Assembly: GCA_964017065.1 (NCBI GenBank)
Contig: OZ024783.1
Location: forward strand, 12,222,313 to 12,286,312
Length of the DNA: 64,000 nucleotides
Direction: 5' to 3'
Origin: Haliclona indistincta
Taxonomy: Eukaryota > Porifera > Demospongiae > Haplosclerida > Chalinidae
Translations under genes and position numbers: made by a program
Shown here: positions 46,501 to 58,100 of the stretch, piece by piece
How positions within the stretch are numbered: position 1 is the first letter of the stretch
How the letters are laid out: each line of letters starts with the position of its first letter
Notes under the pieces: generated by a model
What the model saw: only the letters and a program-made list of their open reading frames with translations
Databases searched by the model: none
What the model was told of the DNA's origin: nothing

Positions 46501-47220
46501 AAAAAAAATTAAATAAAAAAGTATTGTTCCCATGCGTCATGGGAACATTATTTTTAATTTAGTTCTTTTATTTTAATTTATTTTACCCTTATCTTATTAT
46601 TATTATATATTTTTTTCAATAGTGCACAAGCTACCAAATACATAAAAAATATAATAATAATGAAATAATGGTTAAAAAAATTAAATAAAAAACCATTGTT
46701 CCCATGCGTCATGGGAACATTGTTTTTAATTTAATTTTTTTATTTTAATTTTTATTACAATTATTTAATTATTATTATATATTTTTTTCAATAGTACACA
46801 AGCAACCACATACATAAAAAATATAATAATAATAAAATAATGGTAAAAAAAAAATAAATGAAATACTATTTTTCCCATGCGTCATGGTAACATTGTTTTT
46901 AATTTAATATTTTTATTTTAATTTTTTTTACCATTGTTTTATTGTTATTATATAATTTTTTCAATAGTACACAAGCAACCACATACATAAGAATATAATA
47001 ATAATAAAATAATGGTAAAAAAAATTAAATAAAAAACCATTGTTCCCATGCGTCATGGGAACATTGTTTTTAATTTAATTTTTTTATTTTAATTTTTTTA
47101 ACCATTATCTTATTATTATTATATATTTTTTTCAATAGTACACAAGCTACCAAATACATAAAAAATATAATAATAATAAAATAATGGTAAAAAATATTAA
47201 ATAAAAAACCATTGTTCCCA

Positions 47221-47605
47221 TACCATAATCAATGCAAAGTGTGCATTTCCGGGCACACTGAAGCCACAAATGTGCAAAACGATCGCCGCGGCGCCGAGTG
47301 CCTTTCGCTCACTACGTACGGGAGGCAAACCTATGTCAATCTTCGGTTACAGTAATGTTTTAGTTGAATGAGCGCGAGAAACAAATTTTGTTTTTTTGTG
47401 GAAAATTTCCATTCTACACTTTGGCTATATTTGAGATTTCTGAGGCACTCTACATACTATTTATGATGTTCAATGTGGGTGGTACCAATTATGATGCAAA
47501 AAGGCATAATTAGGGGTTAAAGGGTTATGGGCGTCATGAGAACAATGTTTTTTTTCTAATCATATTTGTTTTTTTTGTTTAACTTTTTTTTACCATTCTT
47601 TCACA
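47221..47605. repeat. Higher-order-repeat insert, copy 3
   Basis: Near-identical to the other copies, starting about 4060 bp after copy 2, roughly two higher-order periods. Confidence 0.92.
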
Positions 47606-49114
47606 CAATAAACCACATACATAAAAAATATAATAAAATAATGGTAAAAAAAATTAAATAAAAAACAATTGTTCCCATGCGTCATGGGAACATTGTTTTT
47701 AATTTTTTTTTTTTTTTTAATTTTTTTTACCATTATCTTATTATTATTATATATTTTTTCAATAGTACACAAGCTACCAAATACATTAAAAATATAATAA
47801 TAATAAAATAATGGTAAAAAAAATTAAATAAAAAACCATTGTTCCCATGCGTCATGGGAACATTGTTTTTAATTTAATTCTTTTATTTTAATTTTTTTTA
47901 CCCTTATCTTATTATTATTATATATTTTTTTCAATAGTGCACAAGCTACCAAATACATAAAAAATATAATAATAATAAAATAATGGTAAAAAAAATTAAA
48001 TAAAAAACCATTGTTCCCATGCGTCATGGGAACATTGCTTTTAATTTAATTCTTTTATTTTAATTTTTTTTACCCTTATCTTATTATTATTATATATTTT
48101 TTTCAATAGTGCACAAGCTACAAAATACATAAAAAATATAATAATAATAAAATAATGGTAAAAAAAATTAAATAAAAAACCATTGTTTTCAATAGTGCAC
48201 AAGCTACCAAATACATAAAAAATATAATAATAATAAAATAATGGTAAAAAAAATGGGAACGTCATGGGAACATTGTTTTTAATTTAATTTTTTTATTTTA
48301 ATTTTTTTAACCATTATCTTATTATTATTATATATTTTTTTCAATAGTGCACAAGCTACCAAATACATAAAAAATATAATAATAATAAAATAATGGTTAA
48401 AAAATTGAATAAAAAACCATTGTTCCCATGCGTCATGGGAACATTGTTTTTAATTTAATTTTTTTATTTCAATTTTTATTACAATTATTTTATTATTATT
48501 ATATATTTTTTTCAATAGTACACATGCTACCAAATACATAAAAAATATAATAATACTAAAATAATGGTAAAAAAATTAAATGAAAAACCATTGTTCCCAT
48601 GCGTCAAGGGAACATTGTTTTTAATTTAATTCTTTTATTTTAATTTTTTTTACCCTTATCTTATTATTATTATATATTTTTTTCAATAGTGCACAAGCTA
48701 CCAAATACATAAAAAATATAATAATAATAAAATAATGGTAAAAAAAATTAAATAAAAAACCATTTTTCCCATGCGTCATGGGAACATTCTTTTTAATTTA
48801 ATTATTTTATTTTAATTTTAATTACAATTATTCTATTATTATTATATATTTTTTTCAATAGTACACAAGCAACCACATACATAAAAATATAATAATAATA
48901 AAATAATGGTAAAAAAAATTAAATAAAAAACCATTGTTCCCATGCGTCATGGGAACATTGTTTTTAATTTAATTTTTTTATTTTAATTTTTTTAACCATT
49001 ATCTTATTATTATTATATATTTTTTTCAATAGTACACAAGCTACCAAATACATAAAAAATATAATAATAATAAAATAATGGTAAAAAATATTAAATAAAA
49101 AACCATTGTTCCCA

Positions 49115-49505
49115 TACCATAATCAATGCAAAGTGTGCATTTCCGGGCACACTGAAGCCACAAATGTGCAAAACGATCGCCGCGGCGCCGAGTACCTTTC
49201 GCTCACTACGTACGGGAGGCAAACCTATGTCAATCTTCGGTTACAGTAATGTTTTAGTTGAATAAGCGCGAGAAACAAATTTTGTTTTTTTGTGGAAAAT
49301 TTCCATTCTACACTTTGGCTATATTTGAGATTTCTGAGGCACTCTACACACTATTTATGATGTTCAATGTGGGTGGTACCAATTATGATGCAAAACGGCA
49401 TAATTAGGGGTTAAAGGGTTATGGGCGTCATGAGAACAATGTTTTTTTTCTAATCATATTTGGTTTTTTTGTTTAACTTTTTTTTACCATTCTTTCACAC
49501 AATAA
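49115..49505. repeat. Higher-order-repeat insert, copy 4
   Basis: Starts about 1893 bp after copy 3. Shares the CTATGTCAATC variant with copies 3 and 5. Confidence 0.92.
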
Positions 49506-49695
49506 ACCACATACATAAAAAATATAATAAAATAATGGTAAAACAAATTAAATAAAAAACCATTGTTCCCATGCGTCATGGGAACATTGTTTTTAATTTA
49601 ATTTTTTTATTTTAATTTTTTTTACCATTATCTTATTATTATTATATATTTTTTAAATAGTACACAAGCTACCAAATACATTAAAAATATAATAA

Positions 49696-49888
49696 TGTAG
49701 CGCTAGCCAGAGCGTCGGGAACACGGTGCAACAGTTATGACTCAGAAAATACTCTCTCATGCAACAGTCAATGCACACATATTTAAAGGTTAGGCTAGGT
49801 CATATGATGAGGTGACATGTGTATGAAAATACAACAGTGATTGTTCTGTGAACATGACTAAGTCAGGTCTAGACTGTCCGGCGTTACA
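49696..49888 (-). repeat. Gypsy-2 3' LTR
   Basis: 193 bp, TGTAGCG...GTTACA on the plus strand as written, so TGTAAC...CTACA on the coding strand. I found no difference from 54913-55105 by eye. Confidence 0.95.
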
Positions 49889-49903
49889 CTACTCCCCCTC
49901 CTC
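49889..49903 (-). promoter_or_regulatory. Gypsy-2 polypurine tract
   Basis: GAGGAGGGGGAGTAG on the minus strand immediately precedes the 3' LTR. It overlaps the end of pol by about two bases. Confidence 0.8.
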
Positions 49904-52900
49904 ACGAAGAGCCTGGACGATAGTAGTCTGGCGGTCGCACTGTGCGCCGAAGTTGTCCTGACCAGCTGCCTCCACGAGTGCCTGCTTCTTGATCTGGACT
50001 GACTGCTTCTGAAGCCGCATCAGCATCTGAAGTGGTTGCTTGGGAAGTTGGGTTGGTGTCTGGATTGGCTACTTGTGATGTCGGCTCGTCTATTGGTATG
50101 GGCACCATCAGATCATCTTCAACAGGCGGGTCTATGGTAGGTGTGCCAGCAGATGGAGGGTTCGGTTGACTTGGAGATTTCTCAGTAGGGTTTCCTGGAC
50201 TCGACGTGTAACAGGGCTTCAGTCGATTGAAGTGTACGACCAAGCGTTGTCTTCGTCTCCTGTCGGTTGGTGGGGTAACCAGCTGTATTCGGTAGACCAC
50301 GTCGGAGATCACTTTCAGAATTTTGTATGGTCCCTTCCAACCACTATGAAATTTCTTAGCCTTTCCAGGAGATACTGCTGGACAGTAGAGCCACACCAAA
50401 TCACCAGGCTTATATCTTCCTCCTGTGACTTTACGGTCATAGTGATCTTTCTGTCGCTTCTGTGCTCCCTGTCCATTATCTCTAGCAGTCTCATACGCTC
50501 TGCTGAAGCGGCTCCTCACATTGCTTGTGTATTCAGCTGGAGATTCACCAGGCGCTCTCTCGCCACCAAACATAATATCCACCGGAAGGCGTACTTCTCG
50601 TCCAAACATCAGATAGTGTGGTGTGAACTTGACACTGTCGTGTATACTGGAACGATAAGCTAACATCAGAGGGGCAAGGTGATCATCCCATGTATCCTCT
50701 GGGCATTTTTGCATCTGAATGGTCAACAGTTGTCTAAGGGTACGATTCAGACGCTCCACTAATCCATCTGACTGAGGATGGTAGGGAGTAGTTCTGGTCT
50801 TGTGAATATCCAGTAGATCACAGAGCTCAGAGAACAGCTTGGACTCGAAGTTCCTTCCCTGATCTGTATGGATTGATTCGGGAGCTCCATAACGGCAGAT
50901 CCACTCATTCATGAGAGCTTGAGCCACTGTTGATGCTTCTTGATTCGGAAGACTGACAGCTTCTGCCCAGCGAGTAAAATAATCAGAGATCACCAGGACA
51001 TATTTGTTTCCACGTCTGGATTTAGGCAATGGTCCAATGATGTCCAACGCTACTCTTTCCATTGGTACTCCGACCACACTTGGAACCAGAGGAGCTCTTG
51101 CTGAGGTAGAAGGGGACTTGGCTTGAGCACACCTCGCACACTTTCGACACCAATCCTCCACGTCCTTCTGCAGACCTGGCCAGTAGAAACGCTCTCGTAT
51201 CTTTCTCAGGGTCTTCGTGATTCCGAGGTGTCCACCACCAATTCCTCCATGTAGAGCATGTAGAACATCATCAACCAGGACCTGTGGTACAACAAACTGA
51301 AACATTGTAACATTTCCAACATTATCTTCCCAACGCCTATACAGGACATTGTCTCTCAACTCCAAGCAGTCCCATTGAGCCCACAGAGAACGGACAATAG
51401 AACCTTTACCGCTTACTTGTACCAAAGCAGGTCTCTCACTGGAGGTCTTCATCCACTCCAAAATGATCTTCAAGTCAGGATCATTAGCTTGCTGGTGTTG
51501 AAGATCTTCGTCAGTCCAAACTGGTGCCCAATTGGAGGTATCGATAGGATCCATGCTCACTGCTGCTGTGGCGTCAGTTTCTTGAGATGGTACAATTCTG
51601 GACAAAGCATCAGCATTGGTGTGAAGTTTTCCCGGACGATGAAGTGTTTGGAAGTCAAACTCTTGTATCTGCTCCAGCCATCGAGCGACTTGTCCCTCTG
51701 GTTCTTTGAATTGTTGGAGCCACTGTAGTGCAGCATGATCTGTTCGAGCGTGGAAGGGTCTCCCTAGCAGATAAGCTCGGAAATAGCGCAGGAAGTAGAC
51801 AAGGGCTAGAAGCTCTCGCCTAGTAGCACAGTAGTTTCTCTCAGACTTAGAAAGTGTCCGGCTACCATATGCAATAACCTTCTCCACGCCGCCCTGCAGT
51901 TGAGAGAGTACAGCACCAATAGCAATATTACTAGCATCAGTATCTAACACAAACATGCCGTCACGCGTAGGGAATGCCAGCACAGGAGCAGTAGTGAGTT
52001 TCTGTTTCAAGGTATCGAAGGCTGTTTGGCAAGGTTCAGTCCAGCTGAAACGAGATTCCTTCTCTTGAAGACGGTAGAGAGGTGCTGCTATTTCTGCAAA
52101 CTTGGGAATAAAGCGTCGGTAATATGATGCTAGTCCAAGAAAACTCCTGAGTTCTTTTGCGTTGGTCGGAGGAGGCCAGTGGGTAATTGCTTGAATCTTG
52201 ACAGGGTCAGTCTCCACACCATGCTGAGAGATAACATGACCAAGGAACGACACAGATTTGCGAAAAAATTGACATTTCCCTGGATGGAGTTTGAGGTGAG
52301 CTTCTTGAAGTCTGGACAATACTTGACGTAATCGCTGAAGATGTTCATCCCAGTTACGTCCGAAGACAATCACATCGTCCAAGTAGATCAAACAGATCTC
52401 CCAGCACATGCCCGACAGTACCAGCTCCATCAATCGTTGAAAGGTGCTAGGGGCGTTGCATAGACCGAAAGGCATTACGCGGAACTGATACAGTCCATAT
52501 GGTGTTGTAAAAGCGGTTTTCGGTCTGTCAGATGGTTCAACTTCCACTTGCCAATACCCACTTCTGAGATCCAGTGTAGTGAACCATTCGGCACCATGCA
52601 AAGAGTCTAGGATGTCGTCAACCCTTGGAAGCGGATAGGAGTCACGAGTAGTGACTTTGTTGAGCTTCCGATAGTCCACGCAAAACCTCAGAGAACCGTC
52701 CTTCTTCTTTACTAGCACAATGGGGGACGCCCATGGAGAAGATGACGATTCTATAACACCTTGTCTTCCCATTTCTTCCAGCATCTCAGCGACTTGTTGT
52801 CTGCTATGAAAGGGAAGCCGACGAGGGGTTTGACATATGGGAGCTGCTTCACCTGTGTTGATTTGATGATAGATTTTATCAGTACGACCAAGGTCACTTT

Positions 52901-53831
52901 TACCAGAGGAAAAGACAGATGAGAAATCGCTAACCAGTCCATTCAGGGCTTCTACTTGATGTTCACTCCACTCTCTGGTATCAATTCCAAGTAGCGATGC
53001 TGGAGACTGCTGAAGACCAACGTGATGGACATGTGTATCAGGAGTCGACTCTGTCATAGGTAGCTCCACATACTCGGTGTCCTGATCTGGCGAACCCAAG
53101 GGACAAAATTTAGCGAGATTGGTTCCCTTGTAAAGTGTTACTGCTGAACCAGAGAGATTAGCAATTCTCAGTGGAACCGTTCCTTGATCAGGGTTAGCTA
53201 GTACACGCGCCAAGAGGATCTGATGCTTCTCTTCGATTCCCTCCTGAGCTTCCACCACACCTGTAGTACCTGCAAGAGAGGGATATTCACAACTGATATT
53301 AGCTTTACACAGTCTCTCTTCTCCCGGGTGAACAACAAAAGTCTCACCAACAGAGACATGGTAGCTGGAGGCAAGTGGTGTCTTTGAACTAAGCAGAGGA
53401 GTAGAAGTCTCTCCGACACGCAGCACATGGTTTCCCAAGTCGATGACAAATCCATGTGTGGTCAAGAAATCGGCACCGAGTATACACTCCTGGGTAATGT
53501 CTCCAGCGATCAGAACTTGATGTGAGAACTCTTTTCCGGCAATCACTATGCGGACTTCTGTCTGTCCAAGGATGGATAGAGGTCCTCCGTTTGCTGCTAG
53601 TACTGGTCTGTTCACTTTTCGTAGACCACTCTGCGGAGGACACCATACTCGTTCATGAATAATGGTAATCGCCGACCCAGTATCTACAAGTAGAGATATT
53701 GGCCTCTTCTGAACCACCCCGTTGACAAAGATGGACTGCTGAAGGGAGGTACTGGATATGTGAAGGGGGTTGAGGTCAGTTACTTCTGCGACCGGCGGTT
53801 GACCCAATTCGTCGGTCGCTGATCGTTTCCC
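49902..53831 (-). CDS. pol: Gypsy-2 pol (protease, RT, RNase H, integrase)
   Basis: An open frame of about 1300 codons without an ATG at its start. It is entered from gag by a -1 shift at 53825-53831. Numbering from 53807: protease LLVDTGSAITII (Asp about 42), RT VDYRKLNKVT (about 376) and catalytic YLDD (about 474), RNase H (VLDTDASNIAIGAVLSQ; RTDHAAL), integrase HHCC finger (HLGITKTL...CRKCARC), and core with VALDIIGPLP, HTDQGRNFES (about 981) and HPQSDGLVERLNRT (about 1019), so all three acidic residues are present. The C-terminus has a GPY/F-type module (GWKGPYKILKV) and no chromodomain. No stop or frameshift was seen. The product copies the RNA to DNA and inserts it. Confidence 0.94.
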   Translation of the reverse strand, partial: GKRSATDELGQPPVAEVTDLNPLHISSTSLQQSIFVNGVVQKRPISLLVDTGSAITIIHERVWCPPQSGLRKVNRPVLAANGGPLSILGQTEVRIVIAGKEFSHQVLIAGDITQECILGADFLTTHGFVIDLGNHVLRVGETSTPLLSSKTPLASSYHVSVGETFVVHPGEERLCKANISCEYPSLAGTTGVVEAQEGIEEKHQILLARVLANPDQGTVPLRIANLSGSAVTLYKGTNLAKFCPLGSPDQDTEYVELPMTESTPDTHVHHVGLQQSPASLLGIDTREWSEHQVEALNGLVSDFSSVFSSGKSDLGRTDKIYHQINTGEAAPICQTPRRLPFHSRQQVAEMLEEMGRQGVIESSSSPWASPIVLVKKKDGSLRFCVDYRKLNKVTTRDSYPLPRVDDILDSLHGAEWFTTLDLRSGYWQVEVEPSDRPKTAFTTPYGLYQFRVMPFGLCNAPSTFQRLMELVLSGMCWEICLIYLDDVIVFGRNWDEHLQRLRQVLSRLQEAHLKLHPGKCQFFRKSVSFLGHVISQHGVETDPVKIQAITHWPPPTNAKELRSFLGLASYYRRFIPKFAEIAAPLYRLQEKESRFSWTEPCQTAFDTLKQKLTTAPVLAFPTRDGMFVLDTDASNIAIGAVLSQLQGGVEKVIAYGSRTLSKSERNYCATRRELLALVYFLRYFRAYLLGRPFHARTDHAALQWLQQFKEPEGQVARWLEQIQEFDFQTLHRPGKLHTNADALSRIVPSQETDATAAVSMDPIDTSNWAPVWTDEDLQHQQANDPDLKIILEWMKTSSERPALVQVSGKGSIVRSLWAQWDCLELRDNVLYRRWEDNVGNVTMFQFVVPQVLVDDVLHALHGGIGGGHLGITKTLRKIRERFYWPGLQKDVEDWCRKCARCAQAKSPSTSARAPLVPSVVGVPMERVALDIIGPLPKSRRGNKYVLVISDYFTRWAEAVSLPNQEASTVAQALMNEWICRYGAPESIHTDQGRNFESKLFSELCDLLDIHKTRTTPYHPQSDGLVERLNRTLRQLLTIQMQKCPEDTWDDHLAPLMLAYRSSIHDSVKFTPHYLMFGREVRLPVDIMFGGERAPGESPAEYTSNVRSRFSRAYETARDNGQGAQKRQKDHYDRKVTGGRYKPGDLVWLYCPAVSPGKAKKFHSGWKGPYKILKVISDVVYRIQLVTPPTDRRRRQRLVVHFNRLKPCYTSSPGNPTEKSPSQPNPPSAGTPTIDPPVEDDLMVPIPIDEPTSQVANPDTNPTSQATTSDADAASEAVSPDQEAGTRGGSWSGQLRRTVRPPDYYRPGSS

Positions 53832-54661
53832 GCTGGTTGTGGGCTAGGATGTGGGCAGTCTCGCTGGAAGTGACCTTCTTCACCACAGCGCCAGCAACTT
53901 CCTAAAGGTGGTCGGCGTGGTCGACGTGGAGGACGACGTCCGGTAGGTTGTCGATTGTTGAACTGGGTTAGCAACTGCTGCAACATCACGGTGTTTTGGC
54001 GAACCGCCTCAGCTAAATCATCGTCGCCCCTAGCTCTGGCTCCAACAGCATTAACATCAGCAGGAGTAGTTAGAGTCGGCTCAGTGAACTGAACTCGCCG
54101 GACTTCCACTGCCTTAGCACGCATCTTCTTCCGAGCTAGCTGTGCTGCTTCCAATCTCTTTGCTGCCTTGCGGGCTTCATCCAGATTCTTTAATTTGTCC
54201 GGCTCTTGTTGCATCAGCGCTTCTTGTAGACGGTCATCTCGGAGACCAGCAATAAACCTGTCTCCAGCTATCTCCATCCTGAAATTAGCAGTCTGGTCCG
54301 GGTAACCACGATTTGCGAGGTGAATTAGAGCATCTGCGAATTCGTCGAGTGACTCTTTTTCCTCCTGAACTCGTTGACTTAGATGCCACCGTAGCTCCTG
54401 CATCGCTGTCCCAGGGCTGAATCTCTCGGTGAGCGCTTTAGTCAATTCTTTGTAGTCTGCCGCGTCAACAAGCGCGTCTGAATTCCGTAACAGGTCGAAC
54501 GCCCGGAACGCACCATCATCTAGCAGAGACAAAACAGCATTACAGAACTGGTCGTCCGGTGTCTTGACAGCCTTAGCGAATGCTTCGAACCGACGCAGCC
54601 ATAACTGGAAGTCCTCCCCGAGGGAATAAGGACGTGGAGCGCGAAGCTGAGGAGCTGCCAT
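53780..54661 (-). CDS. gag: Gypsy-2 gag
   Basis: 293 codons from the ATG at 54661. The N-terminal part (GEDFQLWLRRFEAFAKAV; FRAFDLL; LTERFSPG; LRWHLSQRVQEEKESLDEFA) is a typical retrotransposon gag capsid region. A basic arginine-rich stretch (PTGRRPPRRPRRPP) leads into one CCHC zinc knuckle, CWRCGEEGHFQRDC (about residue 258). It ends at TAA 53780-53782, overlapping pol. The protein would assemble the particle and package RNA. Confidence 0.93.
   Translation of the reverse strand: MAAPQLRAPRPYSLGEDFQLWLRRFEAFAKAVKTPDDQFCNAVLSLLDDGAFRAFDLLRNSDALVDAADYKELTKALTERFSPGTAMQELRWHLSQRVQEEKESLDEFADALIHLANRGYPDQTANFRMEIAGDRFIAGLRDDRLQEALMQQEPDKLKNLDEARKAAKRLEAAQLARKKMRAKAVEVRRVQFTEPTLTTPADVNAVGARARGDDDLAEAVRQNTVMLQQLLTQFNNRQPTGRRPPRRPRRPPLGSCWRCGEEGHFQRDCPHPSPQPAGNDQRPTNWVNRRSQK
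53788..53831 (-). promoter_or_regulatory. Programmed -1 frameshift signal between gag and pol
   Basis: In the gag frame the minus strand reads the canonical slippery heptamer G GGA AAC (53831-53825). A 5-base spacer follows (53824-53820), then a perfect 7-bp stem, GCGACCG (53819-53813) pairing with CGGTCGC (53794-53788) around an 18-base loop. Pol is open in the -1 frame from the slip site onward and has no ATG. Function is inferred from this standard architecture. Confidence 0.85.
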
Positions 54662-54893
54662 TATTCGCGGTGACTAAGAGAAAAAAACAGCAGATAGGAA
54701 AATACACAGAGAGTACAGCAAAGCTCGCCTTTAAGGGCCCTTCACTAAGGGCAAGGTCAGGACAGTGAAGAACAGGTGACAACGCCAGCCGCTGGACTCT
54801 GTCCCCTCCGCCAACCGAGGGCTTTGGGGCTCCTGGACAGTTGACGAAGACACCCGTCTGACAACAGAAGTTGCGAGCTGCAGGACTCTTGAT

Positions 54894-54911
54894 ATCCCAC
54901 CGCTGCCACCA
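54894..54911 (-). promoter_or_regulatory. Gypsy-2 primer-binding site
   Basis: One base after the 5' LTR the minus strand reads TGGTGGCAGCGGTGGGA. A TGG directly inside the 5' LTR is the expected complement of a tRNA CCA end. The identity of the tRNA (possibly a leucine tRNA) is not established. Confidence 0.7.
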
Positions 54912-54912
54912 G

Positions 54913-55105
54913 TGTAGCGCTAGCCAGAGCGTCGGGAACACGGTGCAACAGTTATGACTCAGAAAATACTCTCTCATGCAACAGTCAATGCACACATATT
55001 TAAAGGTTAGGCTAGGTCATATGATGAGGTGACATGTGTATGAAAATACAACAGTGATTGTTCTGTGAACATGACTAAGTCAGGTCTAGACTGTCCGGCG
55101 TTACA
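54913..55105 (-). repeat. Gypsy-2 5' LTR
   Basis: 193 bp matching the other LTR base for base by eye. The promoter should lie here; the minus strand has a short AT-rich TTTAAA-type motif in the middle. About 250 bp of leader separates it from the gag ATG. Confidence 0.95.
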
Positions 55106-58100
55106 ATAATAATAAAATAATGGTAAAAAAAATTAAATAAAAAACCATTGTTCCCATGCGTCATGGGAACATTGTTTTTAATTTAATTCTTTAATTTTAA
55201 TTTTTTTTACCCTTATCTTATTATTATTATATATTTTTTTCAATAGTGCACCAGCTACCAAATACATAAAAAATATAATAATAATAAAATAATGGTAAAA
55301 AAAATTAAATAAAAAACCATGGTTTTCAATAGTGCACAAGCTACCAAATACATAAAAAATATAATAATAATAAAATAATGGTAAAAAAAATGGGAACGTC
55401 ATGGGAACATTGTTTTTAATATAATTTTTTTATTTTAATTTTTTTAACCATTATCTTATTATTATTATATATTTTTTTCAATAGTGCACAAGCTACCAAA
55501 TACATAAAAAATATAATAATAATAAAATAATGGTTAAAAAATTGAATAAAAAACCATTGTTCCCATGCGTCATGGGAACATTGTTTTTAATTTAATTTTT
55601 TTATTTTAATTTTTATTACAATTATTTTATTATTTTTATATAATTTTTTCAATAGTACACATGCTACCAAGTACATAAAAAATATAATAATACTAAAATA
55701 ATGGTAAAAAAATTAAATGAAAAACCATTGTTCCCATGCGTCATGGGAACATTGTTTTTAATTTAATTCTTTTATTTTAATTTTTTTTACCCTTATCTTA
55801 TTATTATTATATATTTTTTTCAATAGTGCACAAGCTATCAAATACATAAAAAATATAATAATAAAATAATGGTAAAAAAAATTAAATAAAAAACCATTGT
55901 TCCCATGCGTCATGGGAACATTGTTTTTAATTTAATTTTTTTATTTTAATTTTTTTAACCATTATCTTATTAATATTATATATTTTTTCAATAGTGCACA
56001 AGCTACCAAATACATAAAAAATATAATAATAATAAAATAATGGTTAAAAAAATTGAATAAAAAACCATTGTTCCCATGCGTCATGGGAACATTGTTTTTA
56101 ATTTCATTTTTTTATTTTAATTTTTATTACAATTATTTTATTATTATTATATATTTTTTTCAATAGTACACATGCTACCAAATACATAAAAAATATAATA
56201 ATACTGAAATAATGGTAAAAAAATTAAATAAAAAACCATTGTTCCCATGCGTCATTTGAACATTGTTTTTAATTTAATTCTTTTATTTTAATTTTTTTTA
56301 CCCTTATCTTATTATTATTATATATTTTTTTCAATAGTACACAAGCTACCAAATACATAAAAAATATAATAATAATAAAATAATGGTAAAAAATATTAAA
56401 TAAAAAACCATTGTTCCCATACCATAATCAATGCAAAGTGTGCATTTCCGGGCACACTGAAGCCACAAATGTGCAAAACGATTGCCGCGGCGCCGAGTGC
56501 CTTTCGCTCACTACGTACGGGAGGCAAACCTATGTCAATCTTCGGTTACAGTAATGTTTTAGTTGAATAAGCGCGAGAAACAAATTTTGTTTTTTTGTGG
56601 AAAATTTCCATTCTACACTTTGGCTATATTTGAGATTTCTGAGGCACTCTACACACTATTTATGATGTTCAATGTGGGTGGTACCAATTATGATGCAAAA
56701 CGGCATAATTAGGGGTTAAAGGGTTATGGGCGTCATGAGAACAGTGTTTTTTTTCTAATCATATTTGGTTTTTTTGTTTAACTTTTTTTTACCATTCTTT
56801 CACACAATAAACCACATACATAAAAAATATAATAAAATAATGGTAAAACAAATTAAATAAAAAACCATTGTTCCCATGCGTCATGGGAATATTGTTTTTA
56901 ATTTAATTTTTATATTTTAATTTTTTTTACCATTATCTTATTATTATTATATATTTTTTAAATAGTACACAAGCTACCAAATACATTAAAAATATAATAA
57001 TAATAAAATAATGGTAAAAAAAATTAAATAAAAAACCATTGTTCCCATGCGTCATGGGAACATTGTTTTTAATTTAATTCTTTTATTTTAATTTTTTTTA
57101 CCCTTATCTTATTATTATTATATATTTTTTTCAATAGTGCACAAGCTACCAAATACATAAAAAATATAATAATAATAAAATAATGGTAAAAAAAATTAAA
57201 TAAAAAACCATTGTTCCCATGCGTCATGGGAATATTGTTTTTAATTTAATTTTTTTATTTTAATTTTTTTAACCATTATCTTATTATTATTATATATTTT
57301 TTTCAATAGTGCACAAGCTACCAAATACATAAAAAATATAATAATAATAAAATAATGGTAAAAAAAATTAAATAAAAAACCATTGTTCCCATGCGTCATG
57401 GGAACATTGTTTTTAATTTAATTCCTTTATTTTAATTTTTTTTACCCTTATCTTATTATTATTATATATTTTTTTCAATAGTGCACAAGCTACCAAATAC
57501 ATAAAAAATATAATAATAATAAAATAATGGTAAAAAAAATTAAATAAAAAACCATTGTTCCCATGCGTCATGGGAACATTGTTTTTAATTTAATTTTTTT
57601 ATTTTAATTTTTATTACAATTATTCTATTATTATTATATATTTTTTTCAATAGTACACAAGCAACCACATACATAAAAAATATAATAATAATAAAATAAT
57701 GGTAAAAAAAATTAAATAAAAAACCATTGTTCCCATGCGTCATGGGAACATTGTTTTTAATTTAATTTTTTTATTTTAATTTTTTTAACCATTATCTTAT
57801 TATTATTATATATTTTTTTCAATAGTGCACAAGCTACCAAATACATAAAAAATATAATAATAATAAAATAATGGTTAAAAAAATTAAATAAAAAACCATT
57901 GTTCCCATGCGTCATGGGAACATTGTTTTTAATTTAATTTTTTTATTTTAATTTTTATTACAATTATTTTATTATTATTATATATTTTTTTCAATAGTAC
58001 ACAAGCTACCAAATACATAAAAAATATAATAATACTAAAATAATGGTAAAAAAATTAAATAAAAAACCATTGTTCCCATGCGTCATGGGAACATTGTTTT

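Larger units (their letters stand above)
40850..49695. repeat. Palindromic 172-bp satellite, block 2
   Basis: About 43 units in uniform orientation, interrupted by four copies of a non-satellite insert. Spacing between cores is 171-172 bp (for example 43781, 43953, 44125, 44296). Unit subtypes (ACCATTATC, ACCCTTATC, ATTACAATT arms; GTGCACAAGCTACC, GTACACATGCTACC, GTACACAAGCAACC spacers) recur at intervals of three or four units, showing multimeric order. The block ends at the gypsy-2 insertion. Confidence 0.95.
49696..55105 (-). mobile_element. Gypsy-2: full-length, young Ty3/gypsy retrotransposon
   Basis: 5410 bp with two 193-bp LTRs that read identical. Order on the minus strand is LTR, primer-binding site, gag, pol, polypurine tract, LTR. 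A 4-bp duplication, ATAA, fits both flanks, and removing the element rebuilds the satellite consensus exactly. Both genes are intact and joined by a -1 frameshift signal. The element appears complete and recently inserted. Confidence 0.93.

Noticed and set aside
53198..53646. Overlapping 80-codon frames inside gypsy-2 pol
   Set aside because: Shadow frames of the intact pol gene.
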